From: Hemileia vastatrix
Taxonomy: Eukaryota; Basidiomycota; Pucciniomycetes; Pucciniales; Zaghouaniaceae
Length of the DNA: 64,000 nucleotides
NCBI GenBank assembly: GCA_030280995.1
Contig: JASXTE010000005.1
Span: forward strand, 35,618,501 to 35,682,500
Direction: 5' to 3'
A model generated the notes under the pieces. The model saw nothing but the letters and a program-made list of their open reading frames with translations, did no database searches and was not told the origin of the DNA. Both the position numbers and the translations under genes were made by a program. Positions 10,356 through 22,133 of the stretch are shown one piece after another; the first letter of the stretch is position 1, and each line of letters begins with the position of its first letter.

Positions 10356-12199
10356 AGTCCAAGATGGTTTGGTTCTTCTTTCTAAACATAAAACTATTTA
10401 AAAGGAAGCACCTTCCACTCTTATTTCAAAGACAGTGAAAGCACATATTATAAGTATGGTTATCTAAATTGATTGGAGAAGAAAATAGAGTAAACTTGTA
10501 GAGATCTTTTTTAAGAAAAAGGGAAATATATATTTTAATATAAGTAATCAATATGTTGGCTAAATATATTCTCAGTAAGCACTAGTATCCTCAGTCACTC
10601 CCTCTTGAAGTACTCTATTCAATACTATCCTTACTGTAGCAATAAAATAACTCTGCAGCACTACTTCTGGTATGCACACCTATTATGTACAAAAAATAAA
10701 ATATATCTATTTTCTCTTTTATCTATTACACTCTATGTTTCAGTCGATACACACGTCTCATCTTCTAATTTTTCTCTCTCTAAATGATGAGTGCTGTTTA
10801 TATACACCTGTATGTTCAGTGCACTGCCCTTATGCTCCTTTCCTCTACTTGTTTTCCTACATAATTTTAGAACTATACAAGAATATCAAATGGTATCTAA
10901 GTGTCACATTAGTCTATGTACAATTTTTAGCGTAATTCTTGGTTCTAATACCACCTGAAAAATCTAGACAAGAACTACTCTTAGTGCCTGAAACTACACT
11001 CTCCTTTACATACCCTACGTTTCCTGAGATTTCTGACTTAATAATAGGTACTGTACTGCCTTTGTATCTATTGTATAAAGCATGCTCAACACATGAGTCC
11101 CTGCTGATAGTGAAACCGTCTGTGCTAAGCAAATAATTTCCCTATTTCAGATCTTACTTGCTACTCCTTTCTTTGAATGCTACTTGCTACCTATCTTTTC
11201 TTCTAGAGCCACCTTCTTTCTTTGACACGCGTTTCATCTTGACGGGTTAACACCACTTTACCTAAAAGTCATCATCCTTATCTAGGCGTGATTATTTTAT
11301 GACATTGCTCATTGCTGTTCCTTAACTCCATAGTATGCGTCTAGCACTGCCCATGACTCTTGCAAGTACATACCATATTTTCTTGTTCTATATTCCATAT
11401 TATGTACTTCCCCTTGACCTTTTTCTCACTGCAGCTCATAAATCCATAGTACACAAAAAACTGTGCACAGAGAGTTTATTTTCTCTGGGCTTTTGAAAAC
11501 CCCTTTGTTGTGCTTCCTGCTACCTAAGACAACTTCTGTGTTACTGAAAGATGTTTACCACAACGTGACACTCAAAGAGAAAGTCAATCTTTTAATCCCT
11601 AAATTAATACACAAATCCATACTCAAAGTGCAGAAAGTAAAATATACATGGCAACTGCCTTCTCTCTTTGTGTGTCTTAATTCAGCCATACTAGCAACCA
11701 CACTATCTATACCTTAAATATAAATAAGTCAATCATATGCTTATACTTTTCAACATTAAGTGAATGTGTGATGTATTAGTGCTAGGATCAATGATATATT
11801 TTTAATGTTTGGTTATTTGGTGTCTGAGGGTAGTTAAAGGTCTGTTAGTAGGAGTAGGAGTAACATTCAAGGATCTGTGGGCTATATTGGAGGTTAAGTG
11901 ATAAAGTAAGGGTGGTTCATTAAAGGGTTCAATGAAAGGTGGAGTTATCTATATAGCTGGGTAGAATTGGTTTGACATTCCTTAGAATTAAATTATAATA
12001 TTGTTGTGATAGTAGTTAAGATTATATAAAGCTAGTATTGTTTCCTACCTTTCTAAATAATCAATTTCATTCAAATATTAAGATTCCCTAAATCCTTTTG
12101 ATTGTTAAGTTCCAACCCTTTGTGAGATTAACCTGAATATTTAGTTTCACTTTAAATTATATTATTGTTCACCTTGAACTTATCTTGAAGAAGTATTAA
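10356..12199. other. Gene-free stretch, probably old LTR and spacer
   Basis: AT-rich with only short spurious frames. The left part may be the eroded 5' LTR of Ty3 element 1. No recognisable protein, RNA gene or clear repeat. Confidence 0.3.
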
Positions 12200-12700
12200 C
12201 TCATCTTTGACTTATCTTCAAACCACTCCCTTAAAGTATTCCTCTGTGCTTCAAAGGAGTCCTCAATCATATTTTCTAATCTCACTTACTCAGGAACACC
12301 ATTTACCTTGTGAATAGGTCACTCAGTGACAGATGTGGACATAGGCCCAGTTTCCAAACTCTCTGAAATTTCCAATTGAAGGCTTATTTTAAAGTACAAT
12401 TTCATATGGTTTTTTCTTTTCTTACTGTGTTTTGTAGGCGTTTGTGAATTTAATACGCCCACAGATACTCAAAACCCCACATGTTTGAATCCAAACCGCT
12501 TCCTACAAGTACAGTTTTTACCATTTCCCCAACAGTTCCATTAAATCTTTCTTCCCTTCCATTTTGCTTATGGTGATAGGGCATAGAGTACTCATGAAAA
12601 ATATCAGCCATGTGGAGAAAATTTCTGAATTCTTAGTTGTAATTTTCTGTACCATTTTCAGTATGTAAAAAAATTCTTTTTCTTCAGTAACATTTACCAG
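12200..12700 (-). pseudogene. Ty1/copia integrase fragment
   Basis: On the minus strand, ignoring stops, one reads LHTENGTEN, then FHEYSMPYHHKQNGREERFN and WGFEYLWAY. This is the copia-type integrase core: the second acid in the xNGTE context, then PYxxxQNGxxER with the catalytic Glu. Downstream (to about 12200) short matches to the post-core region persist. It is a small relic with no other copia domain nearby. It supplies evidence for a second retrotransposon superfamily in the window. Confidence 0.6.
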
Positions 12701-12747
12701 ACAGTTTTTAAAGGAAATGAAATCATCAAGCAATTCCATTTTTGGCC

Positions 12748-13335
12748 CCTCATCCTCAGTCCACCCTGGTAAGTTCTCATTTGTTTTCTTATTTTTTTTT
12801 CTAATTTTTCTAACCTAACTTCCCCCTTCTCTGTCCTTGCATCAACTCCAGCTCCACCCCTCCACATCACATATACCCACACCCCTAATCCTTGGTCCAC
12901 CCTGGTAATTTCTCATTTGTTCTCTTATTTTCTTTTCCTTTTTTTTAAATTTGCTAACATAACCTACCTTTCCTTCACCCTTGCACCAACTGCAGCTCCA
13001 CCCCTCCATATCACATATACCTGTTCCCCTCATCCTCAGTCCACCCTAGTAAGTTCTCATTTGTTTTCTCATTTTCTTTTTTTTTAATTTTCTAACCTAA
13101 ACTCTCTTTCTTTCACCCTTGCACCAACTCCAGCTCCACCTCTCCACATCACATATACCTGTTCCCCTCATCCTTGTTCCACCCTGGTAACTTCTCATTC
13201 ATTCTCGTATTTTTTTTTAATTTTGCTAGCCTAACTTCCCCCTCTAAAACCTTGCACCAACCCCAGATCCACCCCTCCACATCACACATACTCACACCCA
13301 TCTCCTTACCCTATCCTGGTAAGTTTTTATATTTA
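12748..13335 (+). repeat. Five-copy tandem repeat, about 138 bp per unit
   Basis: Units begin near 12748, 12883, 13026, 13164 and 13300, each with a core like CCACCCTGGTAAGTTCTCAT followed by a T-rich tract, CTAACCTAAC-type sequence and a C-rich CTCCACCCCTCCACATCAC segment. The last unit is the most diverged. Each unit contains a splice-donor-like GGTAAGT and a downstream pyrimidine tract. Confidence 0.7.
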
Positions 13336-13887
13336 TTCTTATTTTTATTTTTATTTTTCTATTCTAACCCATCTTGCATCCACCCACATTTTCCCAAACT
13401 TTACCATCATTACCATAACAATAAATAAATAAAAACATTACCATAATCATCATCATATCAATAATTTAAAACATTCCCATAATAATCATCATATATATCA
13501 ATCAATAAAAAAATTCCCATCATCATAATCATATATATATAAATAAATAAAAGGCTATTCATCACATGAGAATCAAATTTTAAATTTTTACCTCTAAAAA
13601 TAAATGCTTATCTACACTACATATATTTATTTAATTATGTAAAATGGATTGAATGTGGAATCTGTATATATATCATTACATTTCCATCATCTTCATCATC
13701 ATCATATATCATTATCAATATTAATTATAAATTTATCTCCATGTCTGATATAACATATACATCTATAATTAATAAGCTGTGTAAACCCAGAAGTAATTCT
13801 GATTTGACACTAGATCCCATATTCTTATTTCACAAATATTATTACAGACATCTGGGCCAAAGGTGAAGCAGAGATATTATATATAAT
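13336..13887. other. AT-rich spacer before Harb1
   Basis: Simple sequence rich in CAT/ATC and AATAAA-type repeats. No gene seen. Confidence 0.4.
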
Positions 13888-13911
13888 AGGGGGTATCAAA
13901 GTTGACTGATC
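13888..13911 (+). repeat. Harb1 left terminal inverted repeat
   Basis: Begins AGGGGGTATC and matches the reverse complement of 30545-30568 at 23 of 24 positions. A partial second copy (TCAAAGTTGAC) lies about 120 bp further in, near 14010. The AAT at 13885-13887 is repeated at 30569-30571. Confidence 0.85.
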
Positions 13912-14239
13912 TGAAACTAAATTAATTGCAGATAAAATTCCTTATACTACAATTATCTTCCACAATTATTTTTTCTAATAATTGGGTTATTAGACATTTT
14001 ATGTGTCAAAGTTGACCTCTTATCTGACATTTTTTACTCAATTTTTCATAACAACATTTTGGCCTACTTTCATTCATAACCACATCTTTGACTACTCTCT
14101 GGATATGCCTTCTACCATGCTGTGTACTCCCATTCTCATCTCATCCTGTCTCTTCTCTCCATTCAGAACACCTAACCATCTTATCTACTTTTTTTTCTCC
14201 TTTTCATCTTCAATTATCTTAACATTCCCTGTCATCATA

Positions 14240-15632
14240 GATCTTCTCAAAGGCAGCCTTCCCCCAGTTGTTCTTCAAATTTCACTACTCCCTCTTTCCC
14301 CTGCTCAGCTGATATATCAAAGACTGTTCAATTAAAAAAAGATGATCATCTCATTCTAATCAACTGGCTTAAAACTAAATCTAAATATGATTCTTGTTTT
14401 AGTACCAACAATGCAACTTAAGTAGGATGGCCCCAGCATCAAAAGTTAATGATTATCTTCTAATGGCCAACAAATTACGGAATAAAACCAAGGGAAGGAT
14501 AGATCTTTTAACTAAACAGATGTCTGAACTCTTCAAGAATTATAGAGCCAAATACAAGAATGCAAAGACTCTTTCATCTTCTACTGGTTTTGGTATTACT
14601 GACCTCGGTATCAGTAAGGGCATCAAATACATATATGATAAACATGATTATTTATGTCCTTACTTTAAAGAGGTGGAAGATATTTTTGGAGAGAAAGCTG
14701 ATTTTAATCCTGAAAACATGTTGGATGGTGAAGATGCTATCTCCAAACAACATGCCAAAAGAAATCTTTTTCCTTCTTCTTCTACTCAAGCCTCCCCTCA
14801 TTTAACTTCCACAAATCAAGATATTATTTCAATAGATCATTATGGCGATATAAACCAACATGATCTAACTCAAGTATGTTTTTTTTTCTTTTATCTTACC
14901 AATTTTTTTTTTATTTACAATTTCTTATTTCTAAAAAGAGTGAAGAACAGATGCATAAGCCAGTGACAATGATGAGGAGGAAAATGTGAACTTGAACAAA
15001 AAGCAAAGGGCATCAAGTAGTCTAAATTTCCACACTCAAAGAAGAAGAAAAAGTGATACTTCATCTCAAACCCCTTATTCTTATATCAAAGTATTTTTGG
15101 AGAAATGTGAAGCTGGTAAGTGATACCAAACCTCTTAATACTTTACTCTGCCTTTCTTCTACTTTTTATTAATATTTATTATCACTCTAGAACAAGTATA
15201 AGTTGCTAAAGAGACTCTAAAGCTTAAAAAGCAAAAAAACGAGCTCTCTTTTAGGAGGGATGACAGGTTAAATGATTTTCAAGAGAAGAAGTTTGAACTC
15301 TCTTTATGTAAGGATGATAGGACACAAGTCTTGGAGGAGAGGAAGTACAAACACTCTTTACGGAAGGATGATAGGGAACAAGACTTGGAGGAGAAGAAAT
15401 TTTAGTTATCTCTAAGTATTAAAAAATTAAAGAAAGAGGAGAAAATACTCAAGCATCAAAACCTCATGGAAAAGATGAAATTTAAGCTTTATTGTAAAGA
15501 AAATTCCAAAAAGAAAGATTTCTTGATATAATGTGTTAAAGCTAATAAATCTGTTGAGGAAATTGAAAATTTAAAGAAATTGTTTGATGACTTGTTTTTT
15601 TATTTCTCTCACACTTCAACTGTTCATAATTA
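14240..15632 (+). pseudogene. Harb1 Myb/SANT-like DNA-binding protein, broken
   Basis: Homologous to the intact gene at 39198-40512. The DNA-binding region reads KKDDHLILINWLKTKSK, then after a stop and a frameshift ASKVNDYLLMANKLRNKTKG and YKNAKTLSSSTGFGITD. An acidic C-terminal part and a lysine/glutamate-rich coiled coil follow in later exons (about 14940-15117 and 15190-15632). Donors GTATGT (14874) and GTAAGT (about 15116) and an acceptor CTCTAG (about 15189) are visible. In Harbinger elements this protein binds the transposon ends and helps bring the transposase to the nucleus. The start codon is unclear, and further stops occur in the last exon. The coiled coil has an 18-residue unit repeated three times. 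Confidence 0.65.
15240..15410 (+). repeat. 54-bp repeat, three copies, in coding sequence
   Basis: Three successive 18-codon units of the form xLSxxKDDRxQDLEEKKF within the coiled-coil exon of the Harb1 Myb/SANT-like gene. The related gene in Harb2 has only about one unit (RKDQQALDLEEKKF), so the expansion happened in this lineage. Confidence 0.65.
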
Positions 15633-15744
15633 ATTTTACATAAAATTTTATCTTAATTTCCTGTATTTCTTTAATCTATCCATCATTAATTGAATTTTCA
15701 TATTTAAATGTTATAAATTCTTTTTTGATAAAAATTCTTTTTTA

Positions 15745-15995
15745 GTTAAAATTTTCAAGTCATATTTGAAAATTCCCCAATCCCACCCCTGAATTTGATT
15801 GAACTAAGGGGTGGGTATCACCAAAATTCTTTCAAGTAAAGAATTTTGCAAGTCTTATATGAAATTTTGGTAATACTCCCCCCTGCATTTTACTCAAGTA
15901 AGGGATAGGTATCACCAAAATTTCAATTCAATTTTTTTTTTCTAAGTCTGATATGAAAATTTGGCAATACCCCCCCCCCTTAAATTTATTGAATC
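15745..15995 (+). repeat. Three-copy tandem repeat, about 90-100 bp
   Basis: Units read GTC-ATATGAAAATT, a C-rich tract (CCCCACCCCTGAATTT type), then AAGGGGTGGGTATCACCAAAATT. The same unit occurs twice in Harb2 at 40670-40860, in the same place 3' of the Myb/SANT-like gene, so it is an inherited noncoding part of these elements. Confidence 0.7.
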
Positions 15996-16020
15996 AAAGA
16001 AATCAAATTGAAAATAAATT

Positions 16021-16575
16021 TAAAAATGAAAATTTTACAACTAATTATTTTCACCAGTCCCAATCAAGTTTTCCTATTTTATATAATAGCCAGTAGAAAG
16101 ACCTAAGGCCAGATGCACCATTATATAAAAACAGTAATCTACCTTGATGTAACTTTAAAAAATAATTGGAAGAGACAAATCCAAAATTAAATGAAAAAAA
16201 TTAAAAATTAAAGTTTCTACAAACAATTATTTTCACCAGTAGCAATCAAGTTTTCCTATTTTATATAATATCAAGTAAAACAACCTAATGCCAAATGCAC
16301 CATTATATAAAAACAGTAATCTATCTTGATTTAACTTTAAAAAATAATTGGAAGAGAAAAATACAAAATTAAATGAAAAAAAATTAAGAATGAAAATTTC
16401 CATAACCAATTATTTTCACCAGTCCCAATCAAGTTTTACTATTTTATATAATAGCCAGTAGAAATTCCTAAGGCCAGTTGGACCATTATATAAAAACATT
16501 AATCTATCTTGACATAACTTTAAAAAATAATTTGAAGAGACAAATCCAAAATTAAATGAAAAAAAATTAAAAAGG
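16021..16575 (+). repeat. Three-copy tandem repeat, about 185 bp
   Basis: Three near-identical units, each with ATTATTTTCACCAGTCCCAA, a palindrome-like TTTTATATAATA, and CACCATTATATAAAAACA. They lie between two convergent genes of Harb1. AT-rich A/T runs follow to about 16700. Confidence 0.75.
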
Positions 16576-16804
16576 AAATATAAAATTGAAAAAAAGGAAA
16601 ATTTAAAAAAATTAAAAATAATAAAAAATAAAATAAATTTAATAAATGAGAAAAAAAAGATAAAAAAATGGAAGAAAATATTTAATGATAGAAATTTTTT
16701 TTAATATTTTAGTTACCATACTTGACAGATATACTAAGAACAATTTTTTTATCTAAATTTTTTTGATTATTAACACAATTAATAAGACTTTCTTTTATTA
16801 GGAA

Positions 16805-18036
16805 TTAACAGCCAAAATGGTTAAATTCTTGACAAGAAACTAAAGTTGGAGGTGCTTTAGTTGCTTGATGTGGATGTTGAGAAAAATTCCATATATCCTT
16901 AACTATTCTGTTGGCACTACCAAAATAAATAATACATTCATGGTCAGGAAAATAAAGGCCGTGTCCCTCATCAGAAGAGGGTGATGGAATAGGAACACCA
17001 GTCTCTGGATTAATATAAGATAAAATTCCAAATAATAGACAATTCTTATCATGTTTATCTAGATGAACATTATTATAGAATCCTTTATAAGTGATGATAT
17101 CATTAGAACAAAAAACTTAAGCATTTATTGCTTCTTCCCATTCAGTCTCAGACCAATTTGGTAAACCAAATTTTAAAGCAAGTTGATTGTTTTTTGAAGC
17201 TCTTGAATATATAATTTTTTAAATTAATTTTCCATGAAAATATTAAATGATCCTAAAGAATTTCATTGTTTCAGATCTTCTTCCTTTTGCTCTGGTTTCA
17301 AATTTTTCAATAAAGAATAAATTCCTGAAATATATGACAAAATTAAAAATTACTTATAATAAAATAAATATTTACTCACCAAAAGAAACTCCTTGATCAT
17401 ATCCTGGTCACCAACCAAAACCTTTCATGACACCAGAAATCAGATTTTTATTTGATAAGGGTTGTTGAACCAAAGCCATTTGATAGAGAGTAGAAATTAA
17501 ATCAGAAAGCTGGCAAAAAACTTCATGCTTTTTCCCATTAAATGAATGAACTTCTAAGATGAATTGAGGTCTTTATCCATTATTGACAACTGCAACAATG
17601 AGACCTATACCATCTTCTGTAAGGTTTTTGATGTTTTTGTAAAAAAAAAAAAAATCTTAAGATTTGATATTGAAGTCTTATAAAATTCTTGATTGTCCAT
17701 ATGTCCAAAGAATTTTTTGCAAAATATCATCATCCTAATCAATTTTCTATTTTGGTAAAATTTTGTCTTTGAATTTCTTGATTCTTTAGCTGGGTCCATG
17801 ATTTTCTGCTTTTTATTTTCTAGTAAGGAAAGCTCAGAATGATTGGGAGAAGGAATAGAATTGAAGGACATTGAAGAGCTAGAATAAAGTAAAGATAAAG
17901 AAGAAGTTGAATATATTTTATGTTTATTCTTGGAGCTTTCAAGATTTGAAGACAAGGAAGAAAGAGAGGATAAAGATGAATCAGAAGAAACTGAAGATAA
18001 TGAAGATGAGCAAGTTAAATTTTCAATAGTAAAATC
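16805..18036 (-). pseudogene. TET/JBP-like 2OG-Fe(II) dioxygenase in Harb1
   Basis: Reading on the minus strand, a Ser-rich N-terminal exon (18036 to about 17600) leads into LTEDGIGLIVAVVNNG, GVMKGFGW and GYDQGVSFG. After a short intron (donor GTGAGT near 17380) come PNWSETEWEEAINA and the core: GFYNNVHLDKHDKNCLLFGI with the HxD iron-binding pair, GLYFPDHECIIYFGSANRI, then a histidine-rich HPHQATKAPP and FNHFGC. This matches the double-stranded beta-helix layout of fungal TET/JBP proteins as I know it. The family oxidises 5-methylcytosine or thymine in DNA. A T14 homopolymer shift, another small shift and several stops (one after GFGW) break it. It lies between the Myb/SANT-like gene and the transposase. 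Confidence 0.7.
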
Positions 18037-18690
18037 CTGAAAAAAAAATTATGAAACAAAAAAAATAAATATATTAAAATAAATATATTAAAAAAAATCC
18101 CAAAAACAAAAAATTATCAGTAAAATGATTGAAAAGAAAAAAAATTTGGTAAAAAAAAAAAAATTCAAAAAAAGAAGTAAAAAATTTTGAAAAAAATGAA
18201 AATTCAAAATAAAAACATGAATTATGATTGAAATACCAGGTAATATCCTAGAAAAAAATTTCAAAAAAAAAAATAAATAAATTGCAAAAAAATAAAAAAA
18301 TAAAAAGTCCTGGATAGTTTTTGAAATACCAGATAAAGTTGTTGAAAAAAAAAATCACCAAAAAAAAATTAAATTAAATTCAGTAAATTTAATTGCAAAA
18401 AAAAATAAATGAAAAATAATAATAAATAAATTACTTACCTGCTATTGGAAATACCACTTGATGTCCTTCAATCCAATTTATTAAAATAAAATTTAAAAAA
18501 AATGAATGCAGTAAATTTCAGAATAATTAATTATTTTCAAAAACAAACACAAATAAAAAAAATTAAATTACCTGATTTATTTTTTAAACAGGAGGAAATG
18601 TCCAAAAACTACGGTAAAGAAAAAAAAATTCTGTAAAAAAAATTAAAAAGCAGAGATTAGTCTTTTTATCTTGGTTCAAAATGCCCCCCA
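18037..18690. other. A-rich stretch upstream of the dioxygenase
   Basis: Long A runs and simple AT sequence. Minus-strand splice-donor-like sites occur at about 18437 (CAATAGCAG then GTAAGT) and near 18569, which may mark small 5' exons of the dioxygenase gene. No long frame. Confidence 0.35.
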
Positions 18691-19625
18691 AAAAGTCCCC
18701 CCTTTCCCCCCCTCCTTGTCTGCCTCCATACACCCCTTTCTCCCCTTCTTGGCCACCTCAACTCCCCCCTTTACCCCCTCAATCCTCCCTTTAACCTCTC
18801 CTTACCCGCCTCAAACTCCCCCCTTTACCCCCCTTTTACCCCCCCTTTAACCCTTCCTTACCTGCCTCAAACCCCCCCTTTAGTTCCCCTTTACCCTCCC
18901 TCAATCCCCCCTTTCCCCACCCCTTTAACACCTCCTTGCCTACCTCCACTCCCCCTCCACCCCCCCTTTACCCTTCTTTACCCCCCTTTACCCCCCCTTT
19001 ACCCCCCTTTACCCCCCTTTACCACCCCTTTACCCCCCTTTACCCCCCTTTACCCCCCCTTTACCCCCCTTTACCCCCCTTTACCCCCCTTTACCCCCCT
19101 TTACCCCCCTTTACCCCCCTTTACCCCCCTTTACCCCCCTTTACCCCCCTTTACCCCCCTTTACCCCCCTTTACCCCCCCTTTACCCCCTCCTTGGCACC
19201 CTCAAGCCCCCCTTTTCCCCTCAAACCCACCTCAAACCCCCCACCTCATACCCCTGCACAAACCCCCTACAGCCATCTTATTGAATTGGTAACAATTTGA
19301 TAAGTTGGTGAGCAATGGATAACAATCATTCACTAACTTATTGAATAAATAGCAATTTGATAAGTAGGCACTGGGGGGGGTGGAGGGGTTTGAGGGGGTA
19401 AAGGGGGGTGAAGGGGTGGTTTTGAGGTGGGCTAGAAGGGGTTAAAGGTGGGGTAAAGGGGGGTTCAAGGTGGGCAAGGAGGGATTAAAGGGGGGATTGG
19501 GGGGGTAAAGGCGGGGAGTTGAGGTGGCCAAGAAGAAAAGAAAGGGGGGTGCGGAGGGAGAAAAGAAGGGGGGAAAGGGGGGAGTTGAGGGGGCCAAGAA
19601 GGGGAATGAGGGATGATGGAGGGTG
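18690..19625. repeat. Inverted C-rich/G-rich minisatellite
   Basis: The left arm (about 18690-19260) is C-rich on the plus strand and includes about 22 copies of a 10-bp unit TTTACCCCCC (18960-19195). The right arm (about 19375-19620) is G-rich and reads as the inverted complement of the left: both contain, in opposite senses, CTTGGCCACCTCAACTCCCC followed by a CCTTTACCCC type run. The spacer of about 110 bp holds two copies of a TTATTGAAT...CAATTTGATAAG unit. The structure could form a long hairpin and G-quadruplexes. Confidence 0.8.
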
Positions 19626-19772
19626 AAAAAAAAGATTAAAAAGATAAACCAAAAAAAACAAAATTATTCTAACCTTGAAAACCAAAAAAAAAGAAGAAAA
19701 AAAGGACAAAAAAAAAGAGAAAAAATAAATTATTAGCAAGTGAAAAAATCAAAAATAAGAAAAAAAAATGAC

Positions 19773-21283
19773 TTACCTGGAGAGATGAGATGAGAAAATA
19801 GAAGAATTGAAAATATTTGATTGATGTTTTAGGAGAGTAGGAAATGGATATGAGGGATGAATGAAAAAAAGAAACAGTGAAAAATTATGCCATTGCAGAA
19901 AATATGCAATTTCATGTTGGGCTGATGAAATGAAACAAATGAGACATCCATAAAAGAGAATTGACAGAAAATTCAAAATTTTAGTTATGAAAAAAAATAA
20001 TAACCAACAAAAGTGAATAAAACATGGAACATGAAAATTACACAAGTGAAAAAAACACGGAAATTGAAAATTGGGAGAGTATGAAAAAATAATTTCAAAG
20101 GGTGGTGAAGAGAAATGTTGGAGAGTAATAGGCATAATGACAGAGAGTATGCTGGTTGAATGAATGTTTTGTGATTCAAGGGAGAGAAGAGACGGTGCTG
20201 GTTCAGGATTTTCTTCTTCATAAAGATCATTCAACTCATCCTTTAAATCAGCTAGGATATTGTGGAGTATAATGCAAGTCATTATCCAATGATTTGAAGT
20301 TTTTATTTCCATTTTTTTTTGGAAATTGGATTCTGAGTTCCCGGAGACTAGAAATTCTTCCCTTTAAAATATCAATAGCATGTTAAATCTGTACTCTTGA
20401 TTGGGCAAGGTGATAATTAAAGGTGGTTTTTGGGACATTTTCTATAGTTGCACCATGGAAAGCAGGTATAATCTACTTTCCATTTGCATATGCTGAGTCT
20501 GCAAGGAGTTACTGAGATTCTTCAAAGTATGAGTCAGGAGTTTGAGAGATCCTCATTCTTTGGAAGAAGGATGAGTCATTACATGAGCTGGGGCAGCCAC
20601 TATGAAAAGCAATAAATTTTTTATTGACATCGCATACAAGTTGAACGGCAAGAGAGTATCTAAAAAGAAGATACAAAGTCAGTTTATGAAAGATGTGAAA
20701 TTGGAGAAAATTTTGAAGAATCATTTTTTGCAATCAAAATAATGGTTGCCATAATAAGCAGGCTTTTGACTCAAAGGTATAGTTGTGCCATCAAAAAATC
20801 CTACACTTCCAGGGAAAATTTTAGCTTGCATTACTTGAGAGGATTCATGTTGCTGTTGTGGACTTGGCCAAGCAAGTGTTTGAGACTTGAGAGAAAGGAT
20901 AGCAATCATATAGCACTTGGTGTATAATATTACCATCCCATATTTTATGGTAAAGAGATTTTCCAAATGTCTTACAGCAGAACCATTTCCATTTGAGCCA
21001 AAGAGACATAGTGCAACAGAAAGTTGAATAGCAGGATCACGCTGTTTATTTTGAGAATTTTTATAAAATATAGGATGTTTGGAGATGAGTTGATAAAGTT
21101 TGAAGAAATAATTGGGAGAAGTTCAAAATATTTCAGTGAAGTTTAGTTGAGGAATGTTGAGAATGGAGCGGAGATCATATCTGGGATCATGATGAAGATT
21201 TGGCCCCCTTGGGTTTATGAAACGCTTTTTGGAAAGTAACAACATATAGGCTAAAGCATCTTCCAAATTAGAGTCTGTTTTAT
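19773..21283 (-). pseudogene. Harb1 DDE transposase, main part
   Basis: A PIF/Harbinger DDE transposase read on the minus strand. Early part: PIQL-type helix wording also seen in Harb2 (AIQLSVALCLFGSNGNG). Core: PGSVGFFDGTTIPL with the first Asp, SLAVQLVCDVNKKFIAFHSG, LLADSAYANGK with the second Asp, then LAQSRVQI followed by a stop at 20383-20385 exactly where the catalytic Glu belongs, and SNHWIMTCIILHNILADL. Other stops: a TGA near 21123 where Harb2 has Arg, and before and after LLADSAYANGK. The 5' end lies beyond the inserted chromovirus at 30111-30188. The last exon ends at a GTAAGT donor near 19777. Role: cuts and joins the element ends. Confidence 0.75.
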
Positions 21284-22096
21284 TGTCAAGGTTCACTTTT
21301 GGTCTAGAAGCTTTGGTACGGTGTTATATGAAGATTTTAAGGGTTACTTGGACTCTAAATAATTTAGTATGTATTTCTCAATCAAAGATGATGTTTTACT
21401 CAATGATAAGAGGTAGAATTAAAATATTTATATAAATTATAGATTAGAATTACGTCCTTGTAAATACTAAAGGTATAAGATATAAGAAATAAGTATTATA
21501 TTGTAGTTGTAGTAATAAGTAAGTTGGTAAAAAGGATGATTAAAAGACAACAAAAAGAGAGACCTTTTATAGGCAAAGGAGAGACAAAGCACGGAAATCA
21601 AATTCTAGAAACAGTAGTAGGACAGAGAGAAAAGAACATTCCAGAAGGAGTATTTCAAATAATAAAGTTATTCTAAAAAGAAGGCGTCAAAAAGATGTAT
21701 TTACAGAGTATGTCAGAAATACACCAATATATTTAATATTTACTGTAGAAGTCAATTCTAAATAAGAAATTTGAATTTTTTGTATGTATTTAATATTATT
21801 TGAATATTAAAATCTTATTTTTATCTTAATATCTATTTTTTAATATAAATTTTTATTTTTTTCCATCCTGTCAAATGAGCACGGTGTTAGAGAGAAATAT
21901 AAGGGACAAAATTATATTTTTAATTTTAATTATTTATTTAATTTTTTAATTTTAACATTCTGTAATTAGTTAATTTATTATAAATAATTTTAATGTAACT
22001 AAATTATAATTAAATAATAATTAAAATGATAAGGTGCGGCTTCATCCAGTAAATAATTAATTATTTCACTGGGTAAGTCTAGTAGCCTGGCTGACA
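21284..22096 (-). repeat. 3' LTR of chromovirus 2
   Basis: Plus-strand ends are TGTCAAGG and GGCTGACA. Aligns without gaps to 29298-30110. Target duplication TTTAT precedes it. Confidence 0.95.
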
Positions 22097-22109
22097 CTCC
22101 CTCACTCTT
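22097..22109 (-). promoter_or_regulatory. Polypurine tract of chromovirus 2
   Basis: On the minus strand AAGAGTGAGGGAG directly abuts the 3' LTR start (TGTCAGCC). This is where plus-strand cDNA synthesis is primed in Ty3 elements. Confidence 0.8.
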
Positions 22110-22133
22110 AAAAAAAACAATAAAAAAAAAATG

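Noticed and set aside
10605..11717. Several short frames in the 10.6-11.7 kb region
   Set aside because: Short, overlapping on both strands and without motifs; consistent with AT-rich noncoding DNA.
13174..13428. Frame of 84 residues
   Set aside because: It reads through tandem repeat units; no conserved features.
14003..14335. Hydrophobic frame of 110 residues
   Set aside because: It overlaps the start of the Harb1 Myb/SANT-like gene in another frame and is a product of T/C-rich sequence.
18960..19195. Telomere or chromosome end
   Set aside because: The 10-bp unit is not the TTAGGG type expected, the array is followed by its inverted copy, and it lies inside a bounded transposon.
18936..19292. 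Proline-rich frame of 118 residues
   Set aside because: It is a translation of the TTTACCCCCC minisatellite and has no other protein character.
19485..19739. Phe/Leu-rich frame on the minus strand resembling membrane segments
   Set aside because: It reads the G-rich arm and A-rich runs; no start context, no relative in Harb2.
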